Assembly (NCBI GenBank): GCA_033220425.1
Contig: CM065650.1
Coordinates: 3,968,001 to 4,032,000, forward strand
DNA length: 64,000 nt
Direction: 5' to 3'
Source of the DNA: Lepraria neglecta
Lineage: Eukaryota; Ascomycota; Lecanoromycetes; Lecanorales; Stereocaulaceae
Shown here: one piece after another, positions 31,770-43,597 of the stretch
Layout of the letters: each line of letters starts with the position of its first letter
Numbering within the stretch: the first letter of the stretch is position 1
Translations under genes and position numbers: made by a program
The notes under the pieces: model-generated
Told to the model about the DNA's origin: nothing
The model's database searches: none
Seen by the model: only the letters and a program-made list of their open reading frames with translations

Positions 31770-33348
31770 CGTTTCCGACGCCCGACAACCAGAGCTGGAA
31801 AAACCTCAAATGGGACTGATGTCTAGGAATGACGGGCTAGCGCCGTAAAGGCTGGCCGTAAAGGACCGCAGGTTTCTAGCCTCCAAACGATGCATTCCGT
31901 CGTTTGATGCAGCGATATTTCTTGATGACATTTCGTCCCAACCATAGAGCAACTATGTGGATGTTTACATAGCTTTTGTTAATACGAGACCAGAATAAAT
32001 GATTCCAACAACATACTTGACGAATGTTGATGCTCAACGGCAAGAGCAAGGGAATGAGAGTATGAGGTGTCGTGTCTCAGCAGCTTCTTTGCGTCAAGGC
32101 TCTGTTTTCACTCTAGCTTATCAAATAGCATTAGTTGGATGAATAGCTGGGGCATTCGCTACTGCATACCTTGCGACTTCATAGCAGAACAAGCATCCTA
32201 GTGAGCTGATCAAAAGGTATCGATTATGAAATCCGCTATATTATCTCATGCTAAGATTAACAGGTTAGAGGACTTGGAATTGAGGTCATGAGCAGCTCTG
32301 ATCGTTCGACTGTGCATTTGTGCCCATGATCAAAAAGACTCTTCTGAAGCAGCAAGGACCGCCTACCCAAACTATGATCCTTCTTCTCCAACAAGTAAGG
32401 CACGAGCTGCGCACTTCTCTTCCCAAAATACCTCAATTATTTCTATTCACGCCCTTGGACACCTTCGGGTGACCATTACATTTAAAGCGTGGGCTTTGTC
32501 AATGCCAATTTCAATCTGTATATCTTCTAATATGCACTTCCACTTTATGAGCGAATTTGGCCCGATGGCCTAGCTGACTTCATGGACCCAAGTCATTCTG
32601 GCGTACGGGCTGGTATGTAATACAAACCACGCGAGCGAATTCTTCTCATTAATCTTTGGAGCATTACATCTATATACGATGTCCCTCTTTTTTGCGCAGA
32701 TGTGCTGATGGCGAGCGGACCCCTTTTTGGGGCGATGCGGACTCGTTCTTGGAGCTTCTATGCGGGAGATCCACGCAACGACCATTCGATGCTGATGTTC
32801 TACACGGTTCTCTACAGTATAGGGCGAGGGTCTGAAGAAGACAGATATGGCGGCAATATGCATCGAAAACCCCATTGTCAAAGGACAGAACCCCACTGAC
32901 AGAGTAAGGTCAGTGATTCAAAACGAGGAAGACATTACGCATGGTACATCAGCACAGACAGGTCAAGGCAATCAAGCGCAAATGTTCCGTTGTCTTATTT
33001 TCAGCTATTTACCTATATTCGTCATCACTCAGCCAAGAGTAGACTTGGAACCGAGGGTATGAGCCACTACAAGCCTTAGCAGATTGCTACCAAGAAATGC
33101 CCGGCTTCATGTCTACAGCTGGGTGCTTGAAAGCATCTTAAGCGAGAGGTGTATGAAAGTTCCTGTCCCTCATAGTCTTGACAACCTCTGAGTACTTCTT
33201 AGCAGCGACCATTGGAGGTGGTTGGGTAGAATCTTACCATCCATTATCGTTTGAGACTCAACGGGGTCTGCATTACGTATCCAGCAGCGTTCTGAGTCAC
33301 GTAGTCCAAGCTTTCTTTCTCTTGTAGCACCTACTTAGGCAAATGCTT
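31770..33348. other. Gene-poor region, nothing recognised
   Basis: About 1.6 kb of A/T-rich sequence. Short frames at 32570-32896 (minus), 32702-32899 and 32847-33062 (plus) overlap one another and have no recognisable motifs. Confidence 0.5.
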
Positions 33349-33852
33349 TCAATCTCCCACCGCCATCCAAGCGCTCAGCGGATCCGCCCACAACTCTTGA
33401 CTCCCAATCTTGTAGTCCTCATCAAATTCACTCAGCACGTAGACGAAGTCTTCCTCCCAGCTCTTCCCGGTCCTTATGCTCGCAAAATTTGCATGTAGCT
33501 TGATTGTGACGGTTCCTCGTTTAGGATCAACCATGAACTCCTCTTTCGGCGGCATTGTGTCGTCGCTTGGATGGAAGGAGAGGACAGAGGTAAGGAGGTC
33601 GTAGTAGTCATCGCAGGTGTTCTTCAGCGAGGCGTTTGCGAACTTCTGAGAGCTGCGTCCTTGAAAGGTAATTCCTAAGAAGGGAAGACGTTCGGTTGCC
33701 CATGTTGGGCCGTGTTCAAGAATTTTGGCATTTGAAGTGAAACATTTGTCGAGTGTCTCCGAAGGCGGCGACCCAGCTACAAAGGCCTTGCAGAATGTTT
33801 CAGCAGTGTCTCGCATGGCCTCAGCCTTGCTACTGTCGTGTGAAGCTGTCAT
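33349..33852 (-). CDS. NTF2-like (SnoaL-type) domain protein
   Basis: Single-exon 167-aa ORF beginning MTASHDSSKAEAMRDTAETF. An N-terminal helix pair is followed by TLDKCFTSNAKILEHGPTWA and then alternating strands (GTVTIKLHANFASIRTGKSW, EEDFVYVLSEFDEDYKI), the cone-shaped NTF2/SnoaL pattern of about 150 residues. Such stand-alone proteins are common in fungi and can be enzymes or ligand binders; no catalytic residues can be assigned. It is the first intact gene after the 5-kb gene-poor stretch. Confidence 0.7.
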   Translation of the reverse strand: MTASHDSSKAEAMRDTAETFCKAFVAGSPPSETLDKCFTSNAKILEHGPTWATERLPFLGITFQGRSSQKFANASLKNTCDDYYDLLTSVLSFHPSDDTMPPKEEFMVDPKRGTVTIKLHANFASIRTGKSWEEDFVYVLSEFDEDYKIGSQELWADPLSAWMAVGD

Positions 33853-34463
33853 ACTTCAAGTGTATTTTAGCGTCATGAAACTTAGATGAATAATCACGCA
33901 TCCCAATTGAGTGTTCGGCGCTCGCGGTAAGATGCGTCGTCAGCCTGCGAGACTTAGCGGCGAGGGCGTCGTATGACACAATACGAATACGCACGTGCAG
34001 TGAAACGAGGAGCTGAGGCAACAAAATCGTCGCACAGATTGCAGCAATTGGGGGACAGGTCTCGTCAGGCCCGTCAGTGAAATGAAACAGGACGAATTCG
34101 GGAGCGACGCCAAAAGATTGCATGACGATAGGTTGCCGTTAGCTCGCCAAGCTCGGAAAATAATTCCCTGTATCTGCCTCATGCAGAAACCTCCAAACCC
34201 GCTGCTCACTACCTCGACGACCGGACAAAACAATATACGTTCTTTTTGTTGTGCATTGTTCCTTTTCACTCGTTCAATGAACTCGTTCGTTGTCGTCTTC
34301 AGGGCGTAATTTGCCCTTCGCCTCAAAGCTTCGAATAAAGGGCATCCGGCTGAATCCGCCCTATTCTTTTGTCCACGAGGCTTCCTTGTTACTTCTGACA
34401 TCTACATTTGAATACGTTGATTCCACAATCCCATCGAAGCTGTGAAGTTTCTCGACCACCAAG
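33853..34463. other. Divergent promoter of NTF2-like and SKG3-like genes
   Basis: 611 bp. A minus-strand 153-codon frame (34401-33940) crosses it, but it has no ordered features and overlaps the expected promoters. Confidence 0.4.
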
Positions 34464-37400
34464 ATGGGTCGTTCCAGAGGTAAGACATGTGCGACCGAGC
34501 TACCCCACGTACGCTAATCCCTTGCATAGTTCTATCGTTCATGTCCGCCTTTGGAGCTCCTAAATCACCAACGTCTACATCCTTCTCGGGACCTCAGAAT
34601 TCATCACAGCAAGATTTCAAGCAGGAAATCACCAATTCGGCCTCTCCTCAGCATGTAGCTGCACCCGCCCGTGATTCTCCAACTCCTACTAGGACGATGA
34701 CGGAGAGGGCATCATCGATTAGGCCAATATCAATGGTCCAAACATATCAGCCTCCTACCATGGAAATAGCCCAGGACACTATTCCTGAGCTACAGCCAAT
34801 CTTCAGCTTCCTCAATAGCCATGCTAACAAGCTGTATCAAGAAGGGTACTTCTTGAAGCTTAACGACTTAGACTCACGTACGTTTGCAATGCAATTATCA
34901 TTCTGGCATAATAGCTGACAGCATTTTCAGACGGGCGCCCCAACAATGACAGGTCTTGGACCGAGTCATTTGCCCAGCTTGTCGGAACGATCTTATCATT
35001 ATGGGATGCCTCCGCTCTTGATGTGGCGGGTCAGGACGGGGAGGTTGCCCCCAGCTTCATCAATCTTGCAGACGCATCAATCAAAATGGTATGACCACAT
35101 GTCTGTCTCCGCGGCCTATCTTACATCTATTAATGCTTATGTGCAGATTGAAACCCTTCCTACTCGATCCCAGGACGTCCAACCTCTACAAAATGTGCTC
35201 AGCATATCCACGGCGGGCAAAAATCGATACTTGTTGCACTTCAACTCTCTACACTCCCTCACGCAATGGACTGCTGCAATCAGGCTGGCAATGTTCGAGC
35301 ACGCCACACTTCAAGAAGCTTATACAGGCTCTTTAATCGCCGGCAAGGGAAAACTGCTCAACAACATCAAAGTCATCATGGAAAAGACGAGGCTCATGAA
35401 CGAAGACTGGACTAGAGTTAGATTTGGAGCGGGTACACCTTGGAGACGCTGCTGGTGTGTGATCTCCCCACCCGACGAGAAAGACGTCCAAAAGCAGCAA
35501 AAGCAATTGAGAAAGAAGTCGGCGTATGAGCGTACGGCGCCTTTGAAAGGCAACATCAAGTTCTACGATACGAAGAAAACCAAAAAGGCGCAGCCCATTG
35601 CAACTATCAACGATGCATACTCAGCTTATGCAATCTATCCACAGTCGAAGCCCCTCATCGATCAATCGACGCTTGTGAAGATAGAAGGGTCTATTACTAT
35701 TCACTCGACGCCGGAGTCGACTACCGATGGATTCGTATTTGTCATGCCAGAGGTCCATCCTGCGGTGAGCGGCTTCGAGATGATGCTTAGATACCTCTTC
35801 CCGGTCTACGATGTCTTTGCCTTATATGGACGCCCAAACCGCCTTGTTGCAGACACCCTTGACACGCGGAGCTTGATGTTTGCAATGCCACAAGAGAAGC
35901 GATATGGATACTTGGAGATCTTGGACGTGGCTGGATTGATCCACGAAACAGGCAGTCAATCCTGGAGCGAACGGCAGTGGAGACTGAAGATGAAGGACCT
36001 GACCTCCTCTCGCATGACGCGCATGACGCAGAACGGCCGGCCTAGGAGCAGGGCAAGTAGCTACCGGGGCTATAGGAACAGTCTCCCATCCAGGGCTGGG
36101 ACTCTACGTTACGAAGACGGCGCATCCATCAGATCAACGCCATCTCTACACAACGGATCTCTACGCAACGGATCTCTACACAATGAGATGCCTCCAATGC
36201 CTCAACCACTCTCTGATTCAGCACCGCCAACGGATCAGCCGTTTACGCCGTCACGGCCTAAACCATCACATCAACGGTCATTTTCGGAGGCAGCCCCTAT
36301 GTCTACGCCACCACGCCAACGATCTCAACGATATGTCCAGGATCAAAGCTACACACCATCGCGCTTGTCTCATGAACAGTCAAGACCTTCCTTCGAAGCC
36401 GTTACTCTAGGTCGGCCTTCATACGAGCAAGGGGCACCACCGCCTCCTCCGCATCAAATCCCAATTGGCATGGCTGCACGTAATGCCCAAATGCAAAGAT
36501 ATGCAGAGTTGGAAGCATCAAATGAACGTAGCAGCTCAGAGAGCGAAAGACGATTTGGGGGTATGAATGAAGCAGACCCACAAGAAATCCGTCAAGAGAT
36601 GCGACCTGCTCCTCCACCAGCTTCGGTTGTTGCCCCGCCATCTTTCGCTCATCAGCCTGGTGCCAGACCTCAGAAAAGACCAGGCTTGAATGCAGAGCTT
36701 GTGCGCGCTAGCAGTCGATTGTCGGTCACAACATTATCTCAATTGGCTGAGGCAGGAAAAGCTGGCAATGGAAGCCACGCTGCCGCTGGAGCAGCGGCAG
36801 CGTGGAGGAGTAATTCGCAGAGGAGTCTGAGTGGAAATGGAAAGCCGGAGGATCAGGCACAACGTGGGGTAAACCTTAACGCAAGTCAGAGTGCCGTCAC
36901 GAACACTGCTGACCGTTCATCTCCTGCTGAAGGCATGATACTAGCGAAAACACGTCTCCCTCCCACAAACCAGGAATATTCCTCTGATACGTCAACCGGC
37001 TCGAGCCAGGCTGATCTGCAATCTGCGCCATACTATAAGGATAAGCCGCTCATGTCTTCGTATGATCTTTTGCCACCGCCAAATCCATCTTCCCGAGCTA
37101 TTTCACCACTATCGCAGGCCTCCACCCCATCTTCTCCTCCACTTCAGCCCTCAGGTGAGGCTCGAAATGCTCTGAATTTCTCAAGGAACAACATGGCCCT
37201 GGCAACAGCGTCTTCAGCTTCAGTATCCCAGAATCCGGTTGTTAATAAGCCTCCTCCCTTTCCTATTGATTCCCAACGGCCGCAAGCGCAACGCACGAAT
37301 ACTGGTAAAAGCATTACTCGTAAACCAGTCCCACCAAGAACACCGCCGCTGTCTGTTGAACCTCAATTAGTCACTGCAAAATCAAGTCTAGACAGTTTGA

Positions 37401-38860
37401 ACGATCGTTATATCGATGAAGAGGCTCTTACACAGGTTCTTGCTCGGCAACGCACTGAGTCACTCACCAGCCAGAGTCAGAATGGCATTCGTGAGGATGA
37501 CAACAGTGTTTACGATAACGACTCAACGGTCTCACCAGACTATGCGAGTACTCGCAAGTCCACGGAAACAAAGAGATCCCGGCAATCGGTTGAAAACCCT
37601 CGTAGAGGTGTACTCAAGACCGTAGGTACGGTCGAGCCCACACAACAAGAGGTCCAAGTTGGAGACATTCGGTATAGACCAGGCGCAACTCCGGAGCCAC
37701 TGAATCCTGATATCCCAATCGTTGACTTCGGTCCCACGCAAGCCTACAAGCCAGGATCTAGCAGCAGACCTGATACCAGTGGAACCTTGGTGCAGCCGGC
37801 CCACGACCGATCGAAATCAGGGGAAAGGCTCCTGCCAAGTCCTCGGAACGAAACCCCGCAAGTAAATCAACGCTCCTCAATATACCCATCAGGACTTCCT
37901 AATAACTCCTACGAGCGATTGCCGACCCGCAATCTGGTTACACCGGAACCCCAGCTTCGATCGCCTTCTGCCGGCTCTCCTGCTGGTGGCGCTGACAACG
38001 ATAACCGTAGAAGTGTTGCATGGCAGCCAGGAGCAATGATTGGCGGTGGAAGTCCTGGTGCTAGGCAGTCAATCACACCCGAACAGTTCGTACAGCAACG
38101 TGCTGCTGCGAACCGTATGGTGACACCCGTCTACGCACATGGTCGACAAAACTCAGCGTCTCCTACGCCTCCAGCTATATCAAGAAATTCTTCGGGGGAG
38201 TGGCCAATCCAGCAACAGAAGAGACAATCATCTTATAGCAACGACTTACCTCCCCGGCCTACAACATCCAACCTCATTAACACATCTGGCGATTATACAG
38301 CCCATCTCTCGGCTCGTGAGCAAGAGCATGTGGCCCGAGCTACTGGGTCGCCTTTGATCAACATGGCTGCTAATGCGAATAAGGACGCTCTGCCTTCAAG
38401 CGGTGGACTCATAGGCGCTATAGAGGCCCGTGAAAGGGAGAAGAAGGAAATCAAGCAAGGCTTAAGTGGTCAAATGGTCCAACATGCTATCGCACAACGC
38501 CAACAGCATAGTCAGGGTCATCAACAGCGACAGCAGTCCTACTCGGCCGCTACTCCACAGTACGCCATGCCTGGACAGTACCCGCCTTCTCCCATTCAAC
38601 AGGTCTCAGCTCCTAGTCAAAGTCCGCAACCATATGGCCAACAGCAGCAGTACGCTCAGTATCAGCAATATCCGCAGCAGCAGCGCCAGCAGTGGGCTCC
38701 GCCAGCAACACAACAGTATTGGGGAGCACAGTCAGCATCGGCGTATCAGCAGCAGCCTCCGCAACATCAACAAGGCAACTATCAACAACAAGGGCAATAC
38801 GGTCAGGGCCAACAGCAGTACTACACGTCGTACTTCGACAATGGACAAGGTGGACGGTAG
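34464..38860 (+). CDS. PH-domain protein of the SKG3/CAF120 family
   Basis: Exons 34464-34479, 34530-34877, 34931-35088 and 35147-38860 give about 1411 aa. The N-terminus is MGRSRVLSFMSAFGAP, assembled from a 16-nt first exon. A conserved region follows (IPELQPIFSFLNSHANKLYQ, EGYFLKLNDLDS), which continues through HGRPNNDRSWTESFAQLVGT into a split PH-like domain (NRYLLHFNSLHSLTQWTAAI, WRRCWCVISPP). The remaining ~900 residues are disordered, Ser/Pro-rich, with a Gln-rich C-terminus (QQQYAQYQQYPQQQRQQW). Yeast Skg3 and Caf120 are bud-site/Ccr4-Not-associated proteins; the same role here is an inference. A frame open from 34946 is misleading because introns interrupt it. Confidence 0.88.
36142..36185 (+). 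repeat. 15-nt tandem repeat inside the SKG3-like gene
   Basis: The unit TCTCTACRCAACGGA is repeated nearly three times in frame, encoding LHNGSLRNGSLHN. Length can vary without breaking the frame. Confidence 0.7.
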
Positions 38861-39335
38861 CGAAGTCGGATGTTGGGGGGAATTTTTGGGTTGCATAGCG
38901 TGGCTGCATTGCATTTGCTTGGGGTAGGCATCTACTGCTACCGTCGGGCGCATTTCTTGGTCTGAGTTGTACCATGTGCCATATGCAAGAGCCGGTGATG
39001 TGATCATGGCTAGAAAATCTATATATAGATCATTACCGTAATGTAATTCTACTATTTTACGTCAGGCCTCGGCCATCGTCCATTCAATCAAATCGATGGG
39101 TCTGGAGCGAACAATCCATCACCAATCGCCAGGAGCTTGGGAATTTCCCAGCTGGCGGGTGAAGAGCACGGGTCTCGAAGATGATACAATATCATCGCAT
39201 TTGCGTTCTTTCAGCCGCTAGATGCGACATCTGTTACGGGCCATACCATTTTCAGAAACTCGTGCTATTGCTTAAATGTCCTCTTCTCAGCGCTAATTTC
39301 AATGTCTACTAAACAACTTGACTTACAAACTGACG
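38861..39335. other. Intergenic region, nothing recognised
   Basis: 475 bp between two plus-strand genes; includes an A/T palindrome CTATATATAG near 39018. Confidence 0.4.
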
Positions 39336-40164
39336 ATGGGTCCAGCTGTGCATCTCTTTATTTCCCTAGCTTTATGCTGCTATTTTGTGCAATTCATTGC
39401 ATTTACACTCGCCATCAATCCATCCAATGCTACCAACGACGATGACCCGCAAATCTTGTGCAAAACAACAGACATCTGGACTCGACCATCCTGGCCCACC
39501 AACACCTGGCAGCACTGCTCAGAACTCTTAGGTAACCTGGAAGATATCCAGCCGGAAATTTATGCGGATGATCCTCCCCTTCATGAATTTCTCGCCGTGG
39601 GAGTGACGCCCACCTATCACGATCTGATTCCCGTACGAACGCCCTGGAAAATGACGAACGGTAAGTTTTCTCGCCATTCTGGTAGTCTTTGACAGAGCCT
39701 GGTAAGGGTCTCCGGGCTGTGCGTTTCGAAATAGGGAGTGCTCATGGTTCGCGTTGTCAGGCCCATGTACCCTAGCGGTAACGACATTGAACTCCACCCC
39801 TACTGGCTGGTTACCGAGAGAATTGAGCCCGCCGCCTTTCGACCCGAGTGGCTACTCTAGTTGGTTCAGTATTTGGGATGATGCGAGGACGGTTTTGGAT
39901 ATTTGTGTTCGGGAGCAGAAGGCTGGGATGAGTTGGATTGGTGAGCACTCACTTTCCCATTCTTTATTGGTGTATGTTATATGTATGAGCAAGCACTGAC
40001 AGGGATGAAAAGAGGATCGGCCGGCTATAGGTGTTTTTCTCTATGCTACTGGGTCGCAAATTGATAGGGCGATCGGTCTGAAGGTCAATAGTGCGTTGCT
40101 TTTGCCTTCTGGGGTTAATGTGACGGATTCGAATTCGACGGTTGTTGATGAGGCGGTTTCGTAA
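39336..40164 (+). CDS. Small secreted protein, unknown function
   Basis: Exons 39336-39660, 39761-39940 and 40013-40164 join to 218 aa. The first ~28 residues are a signal peptide (LFISLALCCYFVQFIAFTLA). The mature part has about six Cys (ILCKTTD, TWQHCSELL, GPCTLAVTT, LDICVREQKAG), several N-glycosylation sequons near both ends, and no recognised domain. The last exon reads AIGVFLYATGSQIDRAIGLK. Fungal proteins with this size, signal peptide and cysteine content are often secreted effectors or surface proteins; that is an inference. The start is the ATG at 39336; there is no in-frame ATG earlier. Confidence 0.72.
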
Positions 40165-40961
40165 CGGTTCTCACGGTGGAAAGGTGGTACGGCATGAGAC
40201 AGAGTGTTGGTCTGTGAACATTTGCCTGTGATGGTGGAGGTTATTGAAGCTGATCCTGACTTCTTTTGAGGAGGGAGGTATGACGATCATTAATCTCGTG
40301 TGTACGAGTATGCAGCACGAAGAGAATAACAGGTTTGTTGGACGGTCATTCCTTGCCTTGCTGAAATTACTGACTGCTCGTCAACGAGGTTATACCGCAG
40401 ACCTCGACCCACCAGGATGGCAGAGCTCATGCCTTGGGGAAGTCGCCAATTCTCATGCTCTACATGTCCAACAAATCTGGGCCTGACCATCAGTCCCGTT
40501 GTCTGGTCTGCCAACAACGTTATCCCATTACATTAAGGTGTGGCCTGGGTCAGAGAGCTTCTATTTGCCCCTGCAATAGACGATCTATGATTAGTTGCAA
40601 GATCAGCAGCAAGCCCATTCTGACAGAGCATAGAATATGGTCAAGCTGTTTGAAAGGATAGTAATTTGTTTCAAATATGCATTTACATGAGCTGCATAAT
40701 TCTCCAATATTACCATGTGACGACAGCCTTGGTAGAGTATTTGCTTGGGTTTCCAGTCTTCTCTACTGGTAATCACAGACTGTTAGATCTAATTAAAAAG
40801 CAGTGACGCTTGTCTAAGGGCAACTGAGAGGGGGCAAATACGCAATATAATCCCGAAGTATATCCGGTGGTGATCTTGTAAACACTCACTTCCATCTCTG
40901 CAATGACACCCTCAACTATTGCGTCCGGCACAGTACAACATCAAATCTAAGCAACAGTATC
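40165..40961. other. Intergenic region, nothing recognised
   Basis: 797 bp. Overlapping short frames (40244-40486 plus, 40290-40517 minus) have no motif. Confidence 0.5.
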
Positions 40962-42269
40962 ATGACTTCCTTCAGATTTCAAGATCTCTCTGCAGAGCTA
41001 CTCAACGACATCTATCGAGAATGCCTATCCAGCTACAAGGTCAGGAAGCCGTTTCCTAAGGGAGGTCATTCTTACGAATTCAACGTCGCGCTCCTTCGAG
41101 TCAATAAACAGATTCGTGATGAAGCTACCCCAATATTCCGACAGAACGCCTTCGTCACGCTCACTGGTCCCATGCTGTGATCAGAAACTTCTCCAAGCTA
41201 GCGGCCATCTTGCAACCACGCCCTTAGCGCAGCTTCCCAACTGCAGATTGGCAGTGATTCTCTCTGCCACTTGGCTTCCAAAAGAATTCCGAAGAAGAAG
41301 AACTGGTACCTTCATTACCCTCATTGATAATATGGACGTTGTTTGCAAGTCGTTTTCGGTAATGATACGCAGCATCGAGCCGCACCCAATGTCCTCACAA
41401 GATCAGCAGCGCATGCTCGAGTTTGAGCTCACGGGCGCAGACGTATCGACCAACAGCAAATATGGCACTGAGGCCTTTCAACATTCCCTCCTAGAGCCCT
41501 TTAGCAGTGCCAGGGGTGTACATGGTATCCGACTTCAAGGATTTCGAAACGTGGCTGAGGCAAAGGAACCCTTCTCTTCTTTGCTGAGCCCAGCCCCGCA
41601 CCCTGCAGCATGCATCGCCAAGGGCAAGAAACTCTTTGACGCTGGCAATCTGGCGCTAAAATCCGATCCTAACACCGGTCCCAAACTCGCCATTCGAGCT
41701 TACGAAAAAGCAATCAAAAATCTTCTCATCGACTACGAATCTGACATCTGCGAACTACCAGCACGCCGCGTCTTCGATTCATACAACGTCTCGGTCATCG
41801 TAGGGCATAGACTGTACGCATTGCCAGGGAACTTCGAACGGACCTTAAGAAATACCTAGCCTTACACATGATGTTCGCCTATCTAATCTTATACGACTGG
41901 GAGTCGGCCTTCATTTGGGGCAAGCGTACCATCGCTCTCGCCAGAACCGGGAGCCATGAAGATCGGGCCCGGGTGCAGGCAGGACAATCAAAAATCTGGT
42001 CTCGGCCATTGTATCGGACTCCTGTCTGCTACGAGATGGCCTTTGTGGCACACTTATTGGGCAACAGGGTTGAGGAGGTCAAACTACTGCAAGGCGTTTC
42101 ACGTTTTGTCAAAGGACATCGTCTGACGTGTGATAACATCAAGCGAAGCTGGCCGGGAGAGTCCAGTGCTCCAGGGATTCGTGAGGCTGCTTTTGGGGCC
42201 ACTGTTTGGGAAAAAATTTGCTGGAAGGAAGCCACTGGACTTGATGCTCTCGGAGGTGGATCAGGCTGA
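40962..42269 (+). pseudogene. F-box-like N-terminus plus TPR-like tail; frames interrupted
   Basis: The first 72 codons (40962-41180) match the N-terminus of a large ascomycete family: FRFQDLSAELLNDIYRECLS and LLRVNKQIRDEATPIFRQNA. Coding text then moves to another frame (41116-41859), with a TPR-like KGKKLFDAGNLALKSDPNTG and AIRAYEKAIKNLL. At 41845 it switches back to the first frame (LALHMMFAYLILYDWESAFI, WGKRTIALARTG). The last switch needs one missing base near GAACG|GACCTTAAG and has no intron signature. The middle is shorter than in intact relatives. This is most likely a decayed family copy; an assembly indel could explain one break but not both. Confidence 0.5.
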
Positions 42270-42691
42270 GGGGTTGGCAGAAGGGGACTCATCGTGGGAG
42301 AATAGTGGGACAACTCTTGTAATTGCACAGTCTCTCGTCAGCTACTGGCATTGAAGTAGTCATTGTTTTGGGGAATAGCCCTAGGTTTAACAGAAGAGTT
42401 GCATGAAGGGCCTACGAAGACCACGGACTTCGCTCCTACTTTTCGTTTTATGTAATACTCTGATCTCATGTACCGTATGCAACTCATTACAATCACACGT
42501 CAAACAAGGCTGCAGAAAGCCCGGTAGGGCTGAATTGTTGGCCTTGCGGGCTGGAGCCTAGCCATCTACAATACAGGCACAAACCCCAAAAGGCAGCATC
42601 TTAATCTCTGTCTTCCCAGACTTCTCGGTGCTCCGTTTCAAAGTTTTCGATTTACGTCAATGTCTGAAAACTAAGTGCTAAGATCTAACAA
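42270..42691. other. Intergenic region, nothing recognised
   Basis: 422 bp upstream of the first DUF7730 gene. Confidence 0.4.
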
Positions 42692-43597
42692 ATGATGTGC
42701 GGAACAGGACGACAACGACAACCCTGGTGGAAGCCATATCTTCTAGGCACTTTCTATCTACTGTGCTGCCCATGTTTTATTATAGGCGGGAGCCTTAGCA
42801 TTGCCACAACCCGCTTAGGCCGTACCATTACGAAAAGACAACATAGAAAAGCCAACACCGCCAGGCCATTACCGCGAAAGCGTCGAGCTCTCTCCACGTC
42901 GTCTTCGAAAAGAGCACCACTCAGTAACAGCACCATTGGACTCTTCAATCGGCTTCCGCGCGAGCTACGTGATATGATCTACGGAGAACTTCTGGGAAAC
43001 GACCTTGTTCGTCTTTTCTGGGTTTATGGAGAGAGAGTATTTGTGCACTTCGATAGTTTTGATCAGTCCGTGAACTACATAGACCTCAAGCCGAAGAGCA
43101 AAGTTTCTTTTTTGAGAACGTGCCGTCAGATCTACGTCGAGGCCATGGAGGTTCTCTACACAACAAACACATTCGGCTTCGAATTCAACATGCACAATCT
43201 AGAACTATACTGCCACTTCTTCCGCACCATCCGTCCGCATCGTCTCGCCTCCATAACTTCTCTACGCATCGAATGCCATGAGAGAACCTTCAACTCATTC
43301 ATAAGACCAGAGGCGAGGGAGGCTTGGAAGATGTTGTGGCGGGATATGGCGACTCACATGCCAGGATTGAAAGACGTTGCGCTTGTTGTGAGGGAGTACG
43401 AGGTGTGGTCTCAGCAGCGGGGGAGAACGTGGTTTGGGACTGAGGGTAAGTGGGTGAAGCCTTTGTTGGTGGTTAGCGGGTTGAGGCGGTTTGGGTTCGA
43501 GGTGAGGAGTACGGGGGTGGAGTATGAGTGGTTGGATGGATGTAGGGAGGAGGTAGAGGCATTGAGGGGGTTTTTGAAGGAGAGGATGTGTAGTTGA
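42692..43597 (+). CDS. DUF7730-type protein, copy 1
   Basis: Single-exon 301-aa ORF. A Cys-rich hydrophobic start (YLLGTFYLLCCPCFIIGGSL) may anchor it in a membrane. A basic linker ends in LPRKRRALSTSS, followed by the core: FNRLPRELRDMIYGELLGND, FLRTCRQIYVEAMEVLYTTN and FFRTIRPHRLASITSLRIEC, ending EVEALRGFLKERMCS. The core pattern (LPRELRxxIY ... TCRQIYxEAxxVLY) is that of the fungal DUF7730/2EXR-like group, whose function is unknown; some relatives carry F-box-like helices. The same architecture recurs at 53638. Confidence 0.8.
   Translation: MMCGTGRQRQPWWKPYLLGTFYLLCCPCFIIGGSLSIATTRLGRTITKRQHRKANTARPLPRKRRALSTSSSKRAPLSNSTIGLFNRLPRELRDMIYGELLGNDLVRLFWVYGERVFVHFDSFDQSVNYIDLKPKSKVSFLRTCRQIYVEAMEVLYTTNTFGFEFNMHNLELYCHFFRTIRPHRLASITSLRIECHERTFNSFIRPEAREAWKMLWRDMATHMPGLKDVALVVREYEVWSQQRGRTWFGTEGKWVKPLLVVSGLRRFGFEVRSTGVEYEWLDGCREEVEALRGFLKERMCS

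Noticed and set aside
33940-34401. 153-codon minus-strand frame before the SKG3-like gene
   Set aside because: No domain, overlaps two promoters, and composition looks like read-through of non-coding DNA.
34946-35146. Start of the long SKG3-like open frame at 34946
   Set aside because: The frame before 35147 is not protein-like. The other frame encodes the conserved NDRSWTESFAQLVGT segment and a GTATGA...TGTGCAG intron joins it to 35147.
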